Positions 1 to 11,425 of a stretch of DNA of 64,000 bases are shown one piece after another. The stretch comes from Artemia franciscana (Eukaryota; Arthropoda; Branchiopoda; Anostraca; Artemiidae). How positions within the stretch are numbered: the stretch's first letter is position 1; each line of letters begins with the position of its first letter. Under the pieces are notes generated by a model that was not told the origin of the DNA, searched no databases, and saw only the letters and a list, made by a program, of their open reading frames with translations. Made by a program: the position numbers and the translations under genes. The stretch spans positions 18,682,944 through 18,746,943 of the forward strand of contig NC_088871.1 of the NCBI RefSeq assembly GCF_032884065.1, given 5' to 3'.

Positions 1-252
1 TGGTTTGCCATACTTTGTATTGCAGCTGTTTCATTTGTGATATACTCCCAAGAAAATACGGAGAGATCGATAGCTGAAGTTGTTGAAAAGAAAGAAGCTG
101 AACCTAAGACTAAGTCCCAAATTCCGCTTACAGTTCTGCGAAAGGTTTTCCATGTGTTAATCGTATGCGTAGATGTGCCTGGGCTGCTTTGGGATCCAGA
201 ACTTGTATATTTTTCTACAGGAGTCATTCTGGCCTTATTTATAATCGTTGAG
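1..252 (+). CDS. DOLK: Dolichol kinase, internal coding exon (5' end outside window)
   Basis: Dolichol kinase makes dolichyl phosphate from dolichol using CTP in the ER membrane, supplying the lipid carrier for N-glycosylation, O-mannosylation and GPI anchors. The frame is open from base 1 and reads 84 residues, starting with a hydrophobic stretch (WFAILCIAAVSFVIY). A charged linker follows, then LRKVFH and a membrane segment with VPGLLWDPELVYFSTGV, both typical of the DOLK/SEC59 C-terminal half. I end the exon at GAG|GTAATG (252/253, phase 0). The open frame runs on to 345, but that tail does not resemble the family, whereas joining to the exon at 1517 restores the family sequence. Upstream exons lie outside the window. 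The assignment rests on remembered family motifs, not a search. Confidence 0.87.
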
Positions 253-1516
253 GTAATGAAACATGGCCTAGACTTTGTTAGTGATCAATCCCGCTTTGCT
301 AATCGAGCTTCTCGTCGTTTTATGAAAGAAAGATTTCTTAAATAATCTGTTACACTTTTATTTCAGTCGAATGTTTGATAAATTCGTTTCCCTGCAGACA
401 TTTTTTTTTTTTTTTTTTTTTATTGAACAAAATCTTTCCTTTTATGCATTGATAAAAATGTACAATTGGTATCCTTTTCTATAAGTAATCAAGAGGTATC
501 GCTGTTTAAAGTTTTTCTAAGACGACTTCTGTAAATTCTTCGTTTAATCAGAAATGCCTACCAGATCTCACGTAGTAATGTTTATAGAAAATAGGCCGTT
601 TTCTGTCAGACCCTAGCCTTATCTTATTATGCCTTGTTATGACTGATCAGAAAATGAACATTTTGAATAATTTACGTCTATTTTTGTTATCGATCGTGTT
701 ATGTCCTATAAGCTGCCCAAAATGTCAAGACATTAATTTCATAGTTTAGTTTTAGCAAGAAAAGAATAAAATCTTTGAAATTCCAAGGTCGCTTAGTAAG
801 TGCGCAGATAAAATATACTGAGCACGTATATCAATTTATGAAAATGAAACAATACGTGTCGCTCTTAGAAAACATTGGTCTCTTAAAAACTATAAATATT
901 TTATTTCAGATATGTATTAAAGACACATTTATAATTATTCATTTCTAACACAATTTAGAGAGCATATACTTATTCTCAAGGGAATTCTTCCCGACCGAAA
1001 AATGAGTTTGTTTACTCTGTTTTAAAACGGAACCAATACAAATTTGTCAATAGAAACACATTGCTTTGGTATTATGGATATGAGATGCAGCTGTTGAAAT
1101 GAAATTTGGAGTGTTGCATATTCATAACGAAACTCCATAATAACAATTATAAAACTCCTGGCCATTGAATAGTTTATTTTGTTTTTTCGTTTCAATGGCC
1201 AGCTTAACGAAGTTCTCCGTTCATTAGGCCGGTTTTCAGATGTCCTCTATGTATTTTATGGAGTTTCAGAAACGATAAGTGAATAGCTTATTTATTATAT
1301 TTTGTTTAACCAATATTCTATACTCGCTTTATGATCCATACTCAAACTCATAATTTTGCGAACAGAATTCAACAAAAAGTTCCATCCTATGATTAAAGCT
1401 AAAATTAGTAGCTTGTATTGTATGTCAGCTGTCCTTGTTGTATTTTTGTAGATTTCATTAATTTAACAAGAGAAGACCTCATTTCTCGTATCTCTAAACA
1501 ACTCCCGTGTTTTCAG
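253..1516 (+). other. DOLK: DOLK intron (1264 bp), no gene seen inside
   Basis: Donor GTAATG at 253 and acceptor TTTTCAG ending at 1516, phase 0 on both sides. The interior is AT-rich, with a T-run near 400-421 and a 12 bp inverted repeat at 1158-1202. I recognise no coding sequence or mobile element in it. Confidence 0.8.
1158..1202. repeat. Short perfect inverted repeat in DOLK intron
   Basis: CTGGCCATTGAA (1158-1169) and its exact reverse complement (1191-1202) flank a 21 nt T-rich loop. It could form a 12 bp hairpin in the transcript. It lies in an intron and has no evident terminal repeats or target duplication, so its function is unknown. Confidence 0.7.
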
Positions 1517-1787
1517 GTAGTTCGACTCTTGCAAATACCACCTTTTGGACCATTAATATTTGCAAGCTTTAAACCTCTTCTTGATGAGAAAGACAGTGGG
1601 ATGCTGGTTTTAACTAACATCTATTTATTACTCGGATGCTCTGCTCCGATGTGGCTCTATCCCCTCCCTTTCGAGAAGCAAGATTATTCGGCAGTTCTTC
1701 CCATGGCCGCAGGTGTCCTGACACTTGGTGTTGGAGACACAGCTGCTGGATTGGTTGGAGTGTACTTTGGAAGAAATAGATGGCCGG
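1517..1787 (+). CDS. DOLK: Dolichol kinase, internal coding exon with the CTP-site region
   Basis: 90 codons plus one base. The frame gives VVRLLQIPPFGP, then LDEKDSG, a membrane segment (LTNIYLLLGCSAPMWLYPLP), and GVGDTAAGLVGVYFGRNRWP. The last block, completed by GTKKTIEGT in the next exon, is the conserved dolichol kinase motif implicated in CTP binding. The exon starts after TTTTCAG (1516) in phase 0 and ends at CCGG|GTGAGA (1787/1788), leaving phase 1. No frameshift or stop is seen. The next exon is 24.3 kb downstream, beyond a mass of transposable elements. Confidence 0.92.
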
Positions 1788-1817
1788 GTGAGAATACTAA
1801 TAATAATGGATTATAAT

Positions 1818-3122
1818 CGAGAGGTTTACGAAATTATGTTTGCCTTTATTTCTTTGATAATATTTTCAATGACATTGAATAATGATTAAAATAAAAATAG
1901 GTGGATAAACTTCTTAAATTACTTAAATTTAAATAAACTACTTAAATTTGTGGACGCTGAAGCTTCAACGTCTTACTTGAGACTAACGTTAAAATATCTA
2001 GGCCGTAATTAAAGAAAGAAAATGGTTCCTTTCTCCTGAAATGAAATATTTTTTCCTTTATTTTTTTTTAAAAGCTCTTTCAGTGCCAAAAAGAAGGTTT
2101 TGAGAATTTATAATGATTCGGAAGTCCCAATTTTGACGTCGAATTTTGTGGTCACGCTGAAGAAAAATGAATTATGCTTGAAAGATGATATAGCCACTTT
2201 AATTGTTTACTAGAGAAGACACAACAAGATTATGCCTGGAATATACGATGTATTCATGAGATCAATTAACTAAAAGATCAAACTTGATAAGGAGAGAAAT
2301 AATGACAAGACAAACATCACTTGTTCTGTATAAAGCTAATTTATTCTTCAAAAAACAAAGAAATGTCAAATTCTTTGCAAATAGTGACAAGACAAATATC
2401 ACATGTGCTCAATCAAATGTTGAAATAAAAAAGAAAAAGCACAGAAAACCAAAGAAAAAGGCTTTTTGGTGTCAAGAATAGATATGGTTTTTCGAGGAAA
2501 ATCCATTTGTCTCAGCCCACTCTGAGAAGAGTTTCTCTCCTTTCTCTTTCGGAAAATCCGTTTCTCTCTTTCTTCTGAGAAGAGGTCGACGGCGTCTGTA
2601 AAAGACAATGGAAAGGCTCATTTAATCGCAATCCTTTTCACAAAAACCAGAATGGTGCACAACAAATGTCTAAGCAAATCCAAAATATTTTGCGCCAGGC
2701 CTTTGCCATCTTCGTGGCTCAAGATGGACCGAACCGAAAAACCTAGACAGCATGAAGAGGCCTTTATAAAAAAAAAAAAAAACTGTGCTGGATTTCACAT
2801 ACGGTGCATTCCATGTTATGGAGGCTTACGAAAAGTGAGCAGATACAGAATGAATCGGATTCCAATTCAGAAGCGTTATACAGAGGTCCAGCCACACCCT
2901 GGGTTCAGAAAAGGCCAAGTTTTTCAGGAAAGAAAGGAGAAAATTACAAGAATGTGAGAGTATGAAGGAAACTTTAATGCAAAATTCCTGTACAAGAAAT
3001 CTGTTCAAAGCTTCAGCTTTCGTTTTTGAAAAAAAACAAAACAATTTCTAGTGGTTAACCATTTTGGAGAAAAAAACTTCGGCTACTGCAATTTGATTTC
3101 AGTTATTTGGTTTTCTGATTGG
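1818..3122. other. Intronic stretch with no recognised feature
   Basis: AT-rich DNA with several short open frames on both strands (for example 2652-2957) that show low-complexity, unrelated peptides. Nothing resembles a known gene or element. There are purine-rich tracts around 2500-2580. Confidence 0.6.
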
Positions 3123-3575
3123 TCAGTCAAATAGGTCAGGTTCACTCTCTATTTGCTCATCCTTGTCGTCAGCCTTGCAGTACCACCTCGAAAAGTTGTT
3201 AAGTAATATTGGCAGAATCTGCCACCGATCCACCGACGCAGCACTACGACTAACCATCTGCTTTACATGCATGAGGGAATCCACAGTTTTCACCTCCAAC
3301 CGATTTCGCAACTTAGTTTTAATGTTTGTTAGTTGAGAAAACTGTCTTTCGGCACCAGCATTTGAGTGAGGTAACGCGCATAAGTTCAACATAAAGTTTG
3401 ATAGTTCAAAGAATTTGAGAGTGCCGTCGGAATTCTTCACATCTAACAAGAGCTTCCAAAAATAAGATGGTGAGGACACTAGCTCTTGACCACCAGACTT
3501 CAGGATCATGTGACTTGAAGTCACATGTTTCACCGCGTTTGAATTTTCGCGATTTTGAAAAGGAAAGTAGTGCGG
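3123..3575 (-). pseudogene. hAT-family transposase C-terminal fragment
   Basis: The minus-strand frame reads about 150 residues to a stop and contains NLCALPHSNAGAERQFSQL, then IKTKLRNRLEV and a segment around SLMHVKQMV. This matches the hAT C-terminal dimerisation domain, whose hallmark is the PHSNA..ER.FS block followed by K.RNRL. The N-terminal BED zinc finger and the catalytic DDE core are not in the adjacent sequence, and a stop lies just upstream at about 3576. It is therefore a fragment of a transposon or transposase-derived gene, stranded in the DOLK intron on the opposite strand. I see no terminal inverted repeats or 8 bp target duplication. Confidence 0.75.
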
Positions 3576-3753
3576 ACACTATAAAAAAAATCCCTAAGAC
3601 GAAAACAAACCTGAAAAGCATAAATCACAAATTAAAAGCAGTTGCAGTTAAGAACAAGAGCTAAGAGCTCATATGGCACTTGTGACGAGGCAAGAAGAGC
3701 TAAGAGCCAAGAGCTCATATGGTATGAGCTCTAACAAAATTCTAAGAATCAAT

Positions 3754-5240
3754 GGATTGATTTAAAAGGAAAATCAGAGGATTAATGTCGGTCGGAATTT
3801 AAAATAAGAGCTCTGAGTCACGATGTCCTTCTAAATATAAAAATTCATTAAGATCTAATCACCCACTCTTAAGTTATAAATACCTCATTTTTTCTAATTT
3901 TTCCTCTCCCTTTAGCCCCCCAGATGGTCGAATCTGGGAAAACGACTTTATCTAGTCAATTTGTGCAACTCCCTGACACGCCTACTAATTTTCATCGTCT
4001 TAGCACGTCCAGAAGCACCAAACTCGCCAAAGCACTGAGCCCCTCTCCCCAACTCCCCCAAAGAGAGTGAATCTAGTACGGTTACGGCAATCACATATCT
4101 ACGACATTTGCTTATTCTATCCACCAAACTTCATCCCGATTCCTCCGCTCAGATCTGGTCGGGATTTGAAATAAGAGCTCTGAGACATGAATTACTTCTA
4201 AATATCAAATTTCATTAAGATCCAGTCACCCTTTCTTAAGTTAAAAATACCTTAATTTTTCTAATTCTTCGAAATTAACACCCCCCAGCTCCTCCAAAGA
4301 GAACGGATCCGTTCCAATTATATCAATCACGTATCTAGAATTTGTGCTTATTCTTCCCATCAAGTTTCATCCCGATCTCTCCACTATTAGTATTTTTTAA
4401 GATTTCTGTTTCCCTCCCCCCCCCAAACTGCCCCCCAATGACGCTAGATTCGGTTAAGATTTGCAATAAGAGATCCGAGTTACGAGGTCCTTCTAAATAT
4501 GAAGTTTCATGAAGATCCGATCACTCCTTAGTAAGTTAAAAATACGTCATTTTTTTCTAATTTTTCAGAATTAAACCCCCCCCCCCTCCCCAATAGATCG
4601 GATCCGTTCCAATTATGTCAATCACGTATCCAAGACTTCTGATTATTTTTCCCACCAAGTTTCATCTCGATCCCTCCACTCTAAGCGCTTTCCATGATTT
4701 TAGGTCCCCCCAAACTCCCCCCAATGTTACCAGATCCGGTCGGGATTTATAATAAGAGCTCTGAGACACATATATTTTTCTAAACATCAAATTTCATTGA
4801 GATCCAATCACCCGTTCGTAAGTTAAAAATACCTCATGTTTTTATAATTTTTCAGAATTACCCCCCCCCCCCCAACTACCCCAAAGAGAGCGGATCCGTT
4901 CCGGTTACGTTAATCATGTATCTAGGACTTTTGCTTATTTTTCCCACCAAGTTTCATCCCGATCCCTCCACTCTAAGTGTTTTCCAAGATTTTAGGTTTC
5001 CCCCTCCCAACTCCCCCCAATGCCACCAGATCCGATCGGGATTTAAAATAAGAGCTCTGAGACACGATACCATTCCAAACATCAAGTTTCATTAAGATCT
5101 GATCAACTGTTCGTAAGTTAAAAATGCTTCATTTTTTTTTATTTTTTCCGAATTAACCAGCCCCCCATTCTCCCCCAGAAGGTCAAATCGGGAAAATGAC
5201 TATTTCTAATTTAATCTAGTCCGGCCCCTGATACGCCTTC
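3754..5240. repeat. Satellite array 1, ~290 bp unit, about five copies
   Basis: The anchor AATAAGAGCTCTGAG recurs at about 3802, 4169, 4464 (diverged), 4751 and 5047, that is at spacings of about 367, 295, 287 and 296 bp. Each unit also carries an ATCCCGATCCCTCCACT-like block, C-runs, and TTTCATTAAGATC. Units differ by many substitutions, so the array is old. The last unit is cut by the left edge of the 9.6 kb tandem duplication at 4962, and reappears after the junction at 14618. Confidence 0.8.
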
Positions 5241-5460
5241 CAAATGTCACCGTCCTAACCTACCTGGAAGTATCTAAAGTAGCAAAACCGGGACCGACAG
5301 ACAGACCGACAGAATTTGCGATTGCTATATGTCACTTGGTTAATACCAAGAGCCATAAAAAACTGAAAATAAATGCATATGGTATTGATTTTGAAAAAAT
5401 GCCAAAAAGTGTCCTTTTTTTCAAAAAGTTGCCTTTTTTCACCCAATAGTGGCAGGGTGT
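5240..5460. repeat. Interspersed repeat segment with GACAGAC run
   Basis: Contains GACCGACAGACAGACCGACA, then ATTTGCGATTGCTATATGTC and ACTTGGTTAATACC. The same ~50 bp core occurs on the other strand at about 58990-59040, so it is a dispersed family. It may be the 3' part of a retroelement. The open frame inside (5255-5446) is not gene-like. The copy in unit 2 is at about 14896-15115. Confidence 0.5.
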
Positions 5461-5639
5461 CACCCAGGGTGAAAAAGTGTCAAAAAAGCACTAAAAGTGT
5501 CCCTTTGGCAACCCTGGTGTCATAACCTTGACAAGTTGTTATAAAGAATGGTGAAAATAAGGTTGACTCGGCAAACGCTCTTAAACTCCTACTTTATGCA
5601 GTTCAAGACGAACCCTTATTTTAACGTACCTTTATCAAA

Positions 5640-6060
5640 CTGTCCATGGTAACAAACTGTAAGTAAGTAGCGTTGCGGCTCAATAGTAACCGAAATTTAA
5701 AAGTGGATATCAGGATATCAAGAGAATATTTTAACTGGCTTATTATGCTGATTCCAAATACATAAGATTTATTAAGTTTAGTGCTACTCATAAAAACCTA
5801 CGAGCCAAAAAAAATTGGCTGATTTTTGAAAAAGGGGAGAAACAACCCTTAAAGTCAAGGAATCTTAATAAAAATCACACCATCCGAGAACCCTATTGTA
5901 GAAGTTTCAAACTCCAAACTGCAAAAATGTAGTCTTATATTTTTTTTGGCAGAAGGAAGGATGGGTTATTTTGTTGTTGTTGTTGTTTTTCCCTGGGTGA
6001 TCAAGTCAGCAATCTTAAAATATCGGGAAAGGTGTTATTCAAACGGAAATCATAGATCTA
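5640..6060. repeat. Long interspersed repeat family, fragment
   Basis: Non-coding segment with GGCTCAATAGTAACC, AAAATCACACCATC and GAGAACCCTA blocks. The same blocks appear in the same order at 46350-46680, and in unit 2 at about 15296-15716. It is a dispersed, non-coding repeat family, and no transposase or RT reading frame is seen in it. Confidence 0.65.
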
Positions 6061-6096
6061 GTGCCCTTTTTAAATGATTAAAAAAAAAGTTTTTTT

Positions 6097-6344
6097 AAAT
6101 GAAAGTAAGGAGCGACATTAAAACTTCAAACGAACAGAAATTACTCCGTATATTAAAGGGGCTTTTCGTCCTCAACGCCTCGCTCTTTGCGCTAAAGTTT
6201 GACTCTTTCTCTTAACTCGACTTCTTAAAAATTTTAAAAACTTCAGCGTAAAGAGCGAGGCGTTGAGGACAAAAAGCCCCTTTCATATACGCAGTAATTT
6301 CTGTTCGTTTTAAGTTTTAATGTCGCTCCTTTCTTTCATTTAAA
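6097..6344. repeat. Foldback (palindromic) repeat, GAGCGAGG family
   Basis: Two arms of ~105 bp are near-perfect reverse complements around a ~40 bp centre. The outer arm carries GTAAGGAGCGACATTAAAAC and the inner arm CCTCAACGCCTCGCTCTTTG. The same family occurs at 12564-12736, 43638-43940, 49022-49290, 49609-49853 and 52090-52385. It looks like a MITE or foldback element. No flanking target duplication was confirmed. Confidence 0.75.
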
Positions 6345-6814
6345 AAAAAACTTGTTTTTTTTCTGGACGTTTTTAAATTAATGCCTTTTTTTTATCTTGG
6401 CTCTCCGCGCATAAATAATTAAAACGAAATTTGTATATTAATTTTTTTGGGCTAAATGGGTTTTTCATTGTTATAATTGGAAGATTTTGAGAAAAAAGGA
6501 GCGAGAGAGGAGGCCTAGTTGCCCTCCAATCTTTTGATTACATAAAAAGGCAACTACAACTTTTAATTTTTTACTAACGTTTTCATAAGTAAAAAATATA
6601 TGTAACTTACGAATTAAATTACGTAGCGAACTTCTATATTCGTATGTTGCGTACTAGCTGTTGGGGTGGCGCTTCGCGCCACCCCAACACCTAGTTGGTG
6701 GGGGCGCGTTGACCCCCCCCCCCGCGCGCGTAAGTCGTTACGTGCCATATTAGTTACGCGCCATTGTAGTTGTGTCCCTGTGTACCACCTATGAATATTG
6801 ATAGATTTATATAT

Positions 6815-8319
6815 GTGTTTTGAACTACGTACAACATTCTTCGCTGTCCAATTGTCGCTGCATATAAATCGATTGTCGGGTTTACCGACCCTCGAACATG
6901 CAACGTACAATTGTCCATGGGAAAAACAATCAGTATTAAGATCTATACCACATTTTTCTAATGATTGAATTTGAGCTTTGTTGATGGTGATTGCAAATGC
7001 TAATCGAATTGGGAATTAAAATCTTTTAAATTGAAAAGGCAGATCCGTTGGAATCATGGGAATGCGAGGAATAAGAACAGCCTCACCCTCAAAAGGCCCT
7101 GTCAAGATTGTGGCCTCTATTACGTTTTCCATTGTTTTTTTTTTACGGCAAGTCGCGTGCCATTGCAAAGCTTTGGTGGGTTGATATTTCTTAACAGTAT
7201 TATTGGTACGCCTATTTTTAGTTGTAGCACGTGTGGTGGAAACCCTGAAAGATCCACGGAATTTAAAAATTCAGATGGATAATTAACCGCCTCATTTGGT
7301 TCCAAAACTGTGTCGACTGACTTGTAAAGGACTGCCTGGTCTCGAATCTTGGTCAAAACAATATTGTTGATTTCGTGGACGTCTATATTTTGGAGTGCAA
7401 GAATCGCTCTTTCACTTAGCCATTTATTATTTTTATAATTGTTTAGAATATTCGGAAATACTTTTTCAATCAATTCATTTTTGGACGTCACTAAATTACA
7501 GAATTCAGCAGGTAGTTGTATACGTCCTGAAATTGAGTCTACTGGGAGCTTTCTGTTTCCAATTGCCAGCAATTGATCTGAAAATGTTTGACCAGAGTCA
7601 TCGTTTTGCAATCGGACACGCATATTTGTAGTTAATTTTAATGTTTTTACGTGTGCCCATAAATTAGAATTTTTCAGGCAAGCATTCATTTCGTCTGCAG
7701 GGGTTGATCTAGGTATTATAGGTAATGTTTGCCTGAAATCACCCGCAAGCAATATTAATGTGCTGCCAAAGGGTTTCGAATTCCCTCGCAAATCTTTCAA
7801 ACATTGATCCAGAGCCTCGAGCGATTTTTTGTGTGCCATTGTGCACTCGTCCCAAATAATAAGTTTGCATTGCTGCAATACTTTACCCATCCCAGATGAT
7901 TTGGAAATATTGCACGTGGGAGTTTCTGTAGAATGCAAATTCAGAGGCAATTTCAAAGCGGAATGAGCAGTTCTTCCACCAGGCAGCAACGTTGCGGCTA
8001 TTCCGGACGACGCAATTGCCAACGCTATATCATTTTTTGATCGTATTGATGCCAGAATCAGTTTTATCACAAACGTTTTACCAGTACCTCCTGGCGCATC
8101 CAAAAAGAAAATTTCTCCAGCGTTGTTATCGACACAATGCATTATCGTATCATAAATGTCTTTTTGTTCCGACGTTAACTTGGAAATGTTATTTTGTACA
8201 TACGACAATAGATCACTCGTACTGTAACTTTGTTCACGATCCAATTCTACACATGTCGAAACCGCAGTGGTACGATTAGGTGAAGGCATTCCCAAATCCT
8301 GAAGAGGATTGTTTGCCAT
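6815..8319 (-). pseudogene. Helitron Pif1-like helicase domain, copy 1
   Basis: SF1B helicase that unwinds DNA in rolling-circle transposition. The main frame 8319-7120 has Walker A DAPGGTGKTF, Walker B IIWDECTM, motif LLAGDFRQTLPIIPRSTPAD and the downstream LCNGTRLAVK block. An A-run then shifts the frame at about 7130-7145 (a shorter run in copy 2 extends its frame slightly). The remainder, with [10 protein letters not shown] and [14 protein letters not shown], follows in other frames, with a stop near 7017 (KRF then stop). The catalytic motifs are intact but the C-terminal third is disconnected, so the product is probably inactive. It continues the central Rep/helicase linker through a frameshift near 8300. 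Confidence 0.85.
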
Positions 8320-9127
8320 ACATACGCCAAATCTTCTATAATAACTAAAGTGTAGTTATAAATTTCTGATGTAAAATCAAAAGTCATATCTGACGTCTCT
8401 AACCGTTTTCGATGGAGTATATCTTCGGTCATTTTTGATTTATGTTTTTCCCATAACTCTGTTCGAGCTGACGGAGAGCAAGTTGTTAGTATGATGCCAA
8501 ATAATGTACGAATTCGACTTGGAGTTGACGTTTCGCACGCGTCATTGATGCAGTTATCCCAGTGTTGGTCATTCTCCAATAAATTCAGAGCTTGGCATGC
8601 ACTACGGTAAGTGTCATGTATAGTACCGTTTACAGTTCTCAAATACTCAAAGGACGTTGGACCGGGTACATTCACCAAAAGCAGGCGTAGAAAGAAGCAT
8701 TCATGTTGATTGGGGTGAACGGTGTAGAGTCTTCCTATCGTGGTATCTTTGAAGATGGTAGGTTGGCCGTCGACTGACTTACCCTGTTTTCGACGTTCAA
8801 ATACTTTGTTTTTAGTATTCCACGTGTAATACGAAGGCACTTCATTATACAGCAGTTTTTTTGAAAAAGAATCATTTTTGTATAGCGAAAAGAAAGCAGT
8901 TAACTTTGTATCCGGTGGATTCAGGGCTCTTTGTTGCACATTGGATTCCGAAAAATAAACACGTTGACCATTCTTACCGCTAAGTGAACAACAGCTGGAC
9001 TACGTTCATGTATCGGAAATGAAAGAATTCGCCAAACAGCTTCATTACTGCTTATGTATCTTCCAGCCTGATATTGTACGATTTCGTCGATATCTTTGAT
9101 TTCGGACTGCAAGCCAAAAACTGCCAT
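8247..9127 (-). pseudogene. Helitron Rep-to-helicase linker region, copy 1
   Basis: Two overlapping frames (9127-8921 and 8939-8247) form the segment between the Rep and helicase domains. Recognisable Helitron blocks are DIDEIVQYQAGRYISSNEA with WRILSFPIHERSP, then QQRALNPPDTKLTAFF, a VFERRKQG block and FLRLLLVNVPGPTSFEYLRT. A frameshift sits at about 8940-8960 (between HLAV and the expected NGQRVYF), and another near 8300 before the helicase start. This matches the usual order of animal RepHel proteins. Both frameshifts are shared with copy 2, so they predate the duplication. Confidence 0.8.
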
Positions 9128-9136
9128 GTCACTGCC

Positions 9137-10851
9137 TTAGTTGACGTATTTACATATATATTTGATTGCCTTTACGGAGTTACAGTATTCAACGTTTATG
9201 TGTGCATTAAATGTTTTTGATAATAATGGGGAATATGGAACAACCCACTGGTTATCTATTTCGATGGTGGTACCATTACGCTTCTTTATTATTGCTGTTT
9301 TACCGCCATCTTCAGTAGATCTTCTTCTATATTGTGGGTAACCATCATTGCCAGTAATTGTGTTGTATACTAAAAGTCGAGGATATTGCTTCGTGCACCT
9401 TCCTTTGGCCATGCATGGTGAATTTTCGTTCAGTGCACCGCAAGGTCCATGTATCATATTTTTTACAACGATATCATATAACCCCTTATCGACATTTTCA
9501 TCAGGTATTTCAGCGGAAATCACATCATCAATTTCGTTAGAAGTAATTTTATTATGTAGCCAGATTAGTATATGTGCGTGTGGCAAACCTCGTTTTTGCC
9601 ATTCTACTGGGTACATCCAGCACCGCACTGACCCAAACACTTCAAGTTTTACGATGTAGTTTATCAGTGATTTCAACTTTTGCCGGAAGACACGGGCCGT
9701 AATGTCATGTCTATGAACCACCGATTGTCCTTGAAGTAAAAGCTGCTGTATCTCGTCCCAAGATTGATTACATGTAAATGTAATAAATAAATCTGGACGA
9801 CCATAGAGACGAACATACGCAATAGCATCTTGAGCATATTCATGCATATGACGGGGACTGCCAGCATTTACAACTGCATCTCGCAAATGAATGTATTGTT
9901 CAGAGCGGAGCTTGGTCTGATTCAGACGGATATATAGCAAACGTTCTGATTCAATTTTTGCATACATATCAAAGACGTATTGGTGAAACAATCGACGACA
10001 TTTTAAAATACAATTGTCTTCATCCTGCCGAATCCTTACTCTATAGGAATAATAATACATTGCACTGCATTTCTTATTCATTTCTTTGTTAGTGGCTGGA
10101 TTCATCAATTTAATATTAAAGTGATAGCCGTCGGCTCCATCCCAAAAAATGATAGGATAGTGTAGGGCATCGTAGCATCGATGAGCTTCAGCAATTCTTA
10201 CCAACTGAGCGTTCCGCTTATGAAGAATAATATCTCGAGGTAAAAACTGATCACCGACCATAACGATTGCCACTTCGTCGATAGTAGGAGCATTGTATCT
10301 ACGCACATGTTGGCCAGGAGGCGTTTTGTCAGCAGAAATAACAATTTTATGCGGATCAGCAGGCATCAAATCGATGGCTGTTTTGAACAGACGCACTAAA
10401 TTATTATTTTCGTGGAAAAGATGTTGCAATTGGGAAACAATTGTCCTTTCAACGTTGGGAGAAATTTCGCAACGTGTATTCAATTCAGAATTTCTATCAC
10501 TGATGAAGTACAATTGTAAAAATTTATGATTCTCGCCTGAGAATGGTAGAAGGGACCCTGCTCTATGATAAATTTGCCCTTTTACTTTGAAAGTAGGCAT
10601 AAATTGATCTTGATTTTCGATTTGAGCACCAAACGACGTCATTTGGAAACATGAGTTATATTTTCTGATGTTTGATAAAAAAAACGCTTAGATTCTGACG
10701 TAGTTCCAGTAAGCAAAGTCTTCAATGGCTCTGGGGGTGCAGCCAGTAGAGGAAGTTTAACTTTCCCTGAGGTGCAACACATTCCCATTGTTTCACCATT
10801 AAATTTCAAGGCCTTGCAGTAGGGACAAATTTTAGTCCCGATTTGAACACA
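9137..10851 (-). pseudogene. Helitron Rep (HUH endonuclease) domain, copy 1
   Basis: The Rep domain nicks and rejoins Helitron ends. A 501-codon frame (10642-9137) begins MTSFGAQIENQDQF. It contains FITFTCNQSWDEI, the HUH motif in GLPHAHILIWL, and the double-tyrosine region AIKYICKYVN at the extreme end. An in-frame TAA follows directly where family members read a lysine codon (VNK GSDM), so one base change separates Rep from the helicase. Upstream, in another frame, 10639-10851 encodes a CPYCKALKF...CC zinc-finger-like block. The catalytic residues themselves are present. The same stop is in copy 2. Confidence 0.87.
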
Positions 10852-10922
10852 TCTATATATATATAAATAAGTTGTCTCTGTGTGTGTGTGTGTGTCGAGT
10901 GACCTCATGTTTAGGTGTCGAC

Positions 10923-10949
10923 TGACGTCATGTTTGTCGACTGACGTCA
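10923..10949. promoter_or_regulatory. Paired TGACGTCA palindromes near Helitron 5' end
   Basis: TGACGTCA occurs at 10923-10930 and 10942-10949, 19 bp apart, each preceded by GTCGAC. This is the consensus site for CREB/ATF-type bZIP factors in animals. The same 8-mer recurs near the 5' ends of other Helitron copies (33495, 33594, 33617, 55660, 55688, 60146, 60206, 60239). A promoter role is inference only. Confidence 0.35.
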
Positions 10950-10997
10950 TTTTAAGGATTGAGCTGTATGCGTCATGAAGTTGTTTGTCGACTGATG

Positions 10998-11425
10998 AAA
11001 TTACATACCGGGACACAAATGACGACCGGGACACAGGGAATCTAAATGACGACCGGGAACCTCAAAGAGAAATCACAGACTGGGACACCCGGACACAAAT
11101 CACGACCGGGACACAGGGAATATAAATGACGACCGGGACACAGGGACACAACTACAACGGGGACGCCGGGGGCACAGGCGGGATATATAAATGACGACCG
11201 GGACACAGGGACTGTTCGAATATAAATTACAGACCGGGACACAAATGACGACCGGGACACAAATGACGACCGGGACACAAATGACGACCGGGACACCGGG
11301 ACACAGGGAATATAAATGACGACCGGGACACTCAGAGAGAGATTACAAACTGGGACACCGGGACACAAATGACGACCGGGACACAGGAAATATAAATGAC
11401 GACCGGGACACAGGGACACATCATT
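10998..11425. repeat. Minisatellite, GACGACCGGGACACAGGG type
   Basis: Imperfect tandem copies of an ~18-30 bp unit built on AATGACGACCGGGACACAGG with variable A/T-rich joins. Related arrays occur at 20648-21055, 34070-34470 (other strand), 57590-57760 and 57905-58090, always inside Helitron derivatives. The long open frame through it (11042-11419) arises from the repeat and is not a gene. Confidence 0.8.

Noticed and set aside
37-345. Reading the first DOLK frame through to the stop at 343-345
   Set aside because: The sequence after GAG at 252 (VMKHGLDFVSDQ...) is not dolichol-kinase-like, there is a good donor GTAATG, and the next exon restores the family sequence in phase.
9348-9659. Plus-strand frames of ~100 codons opposite Rep and helicase (also 7992-8279, 10293-10529 and unit 2 copies)
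   Set aside because: Antisense shadows of the Helitron coding sequence.
11042-11419. 125-codon frame (MSLCPGRHLYFLCPGRH...) and similar frames at 34039-34606 and 57574-58151
   Set aside because: Translations of the GACCGGGACACAGGG minisatellite with no family resemblance.
10998-11425. Regularly spaced GGGACACAGGG repeats as a CRISPR-like array
   Set aside because: Spacers are themselves repetitive, the genome is eukaryotic and there are no cas genes. It is a minisatellite.
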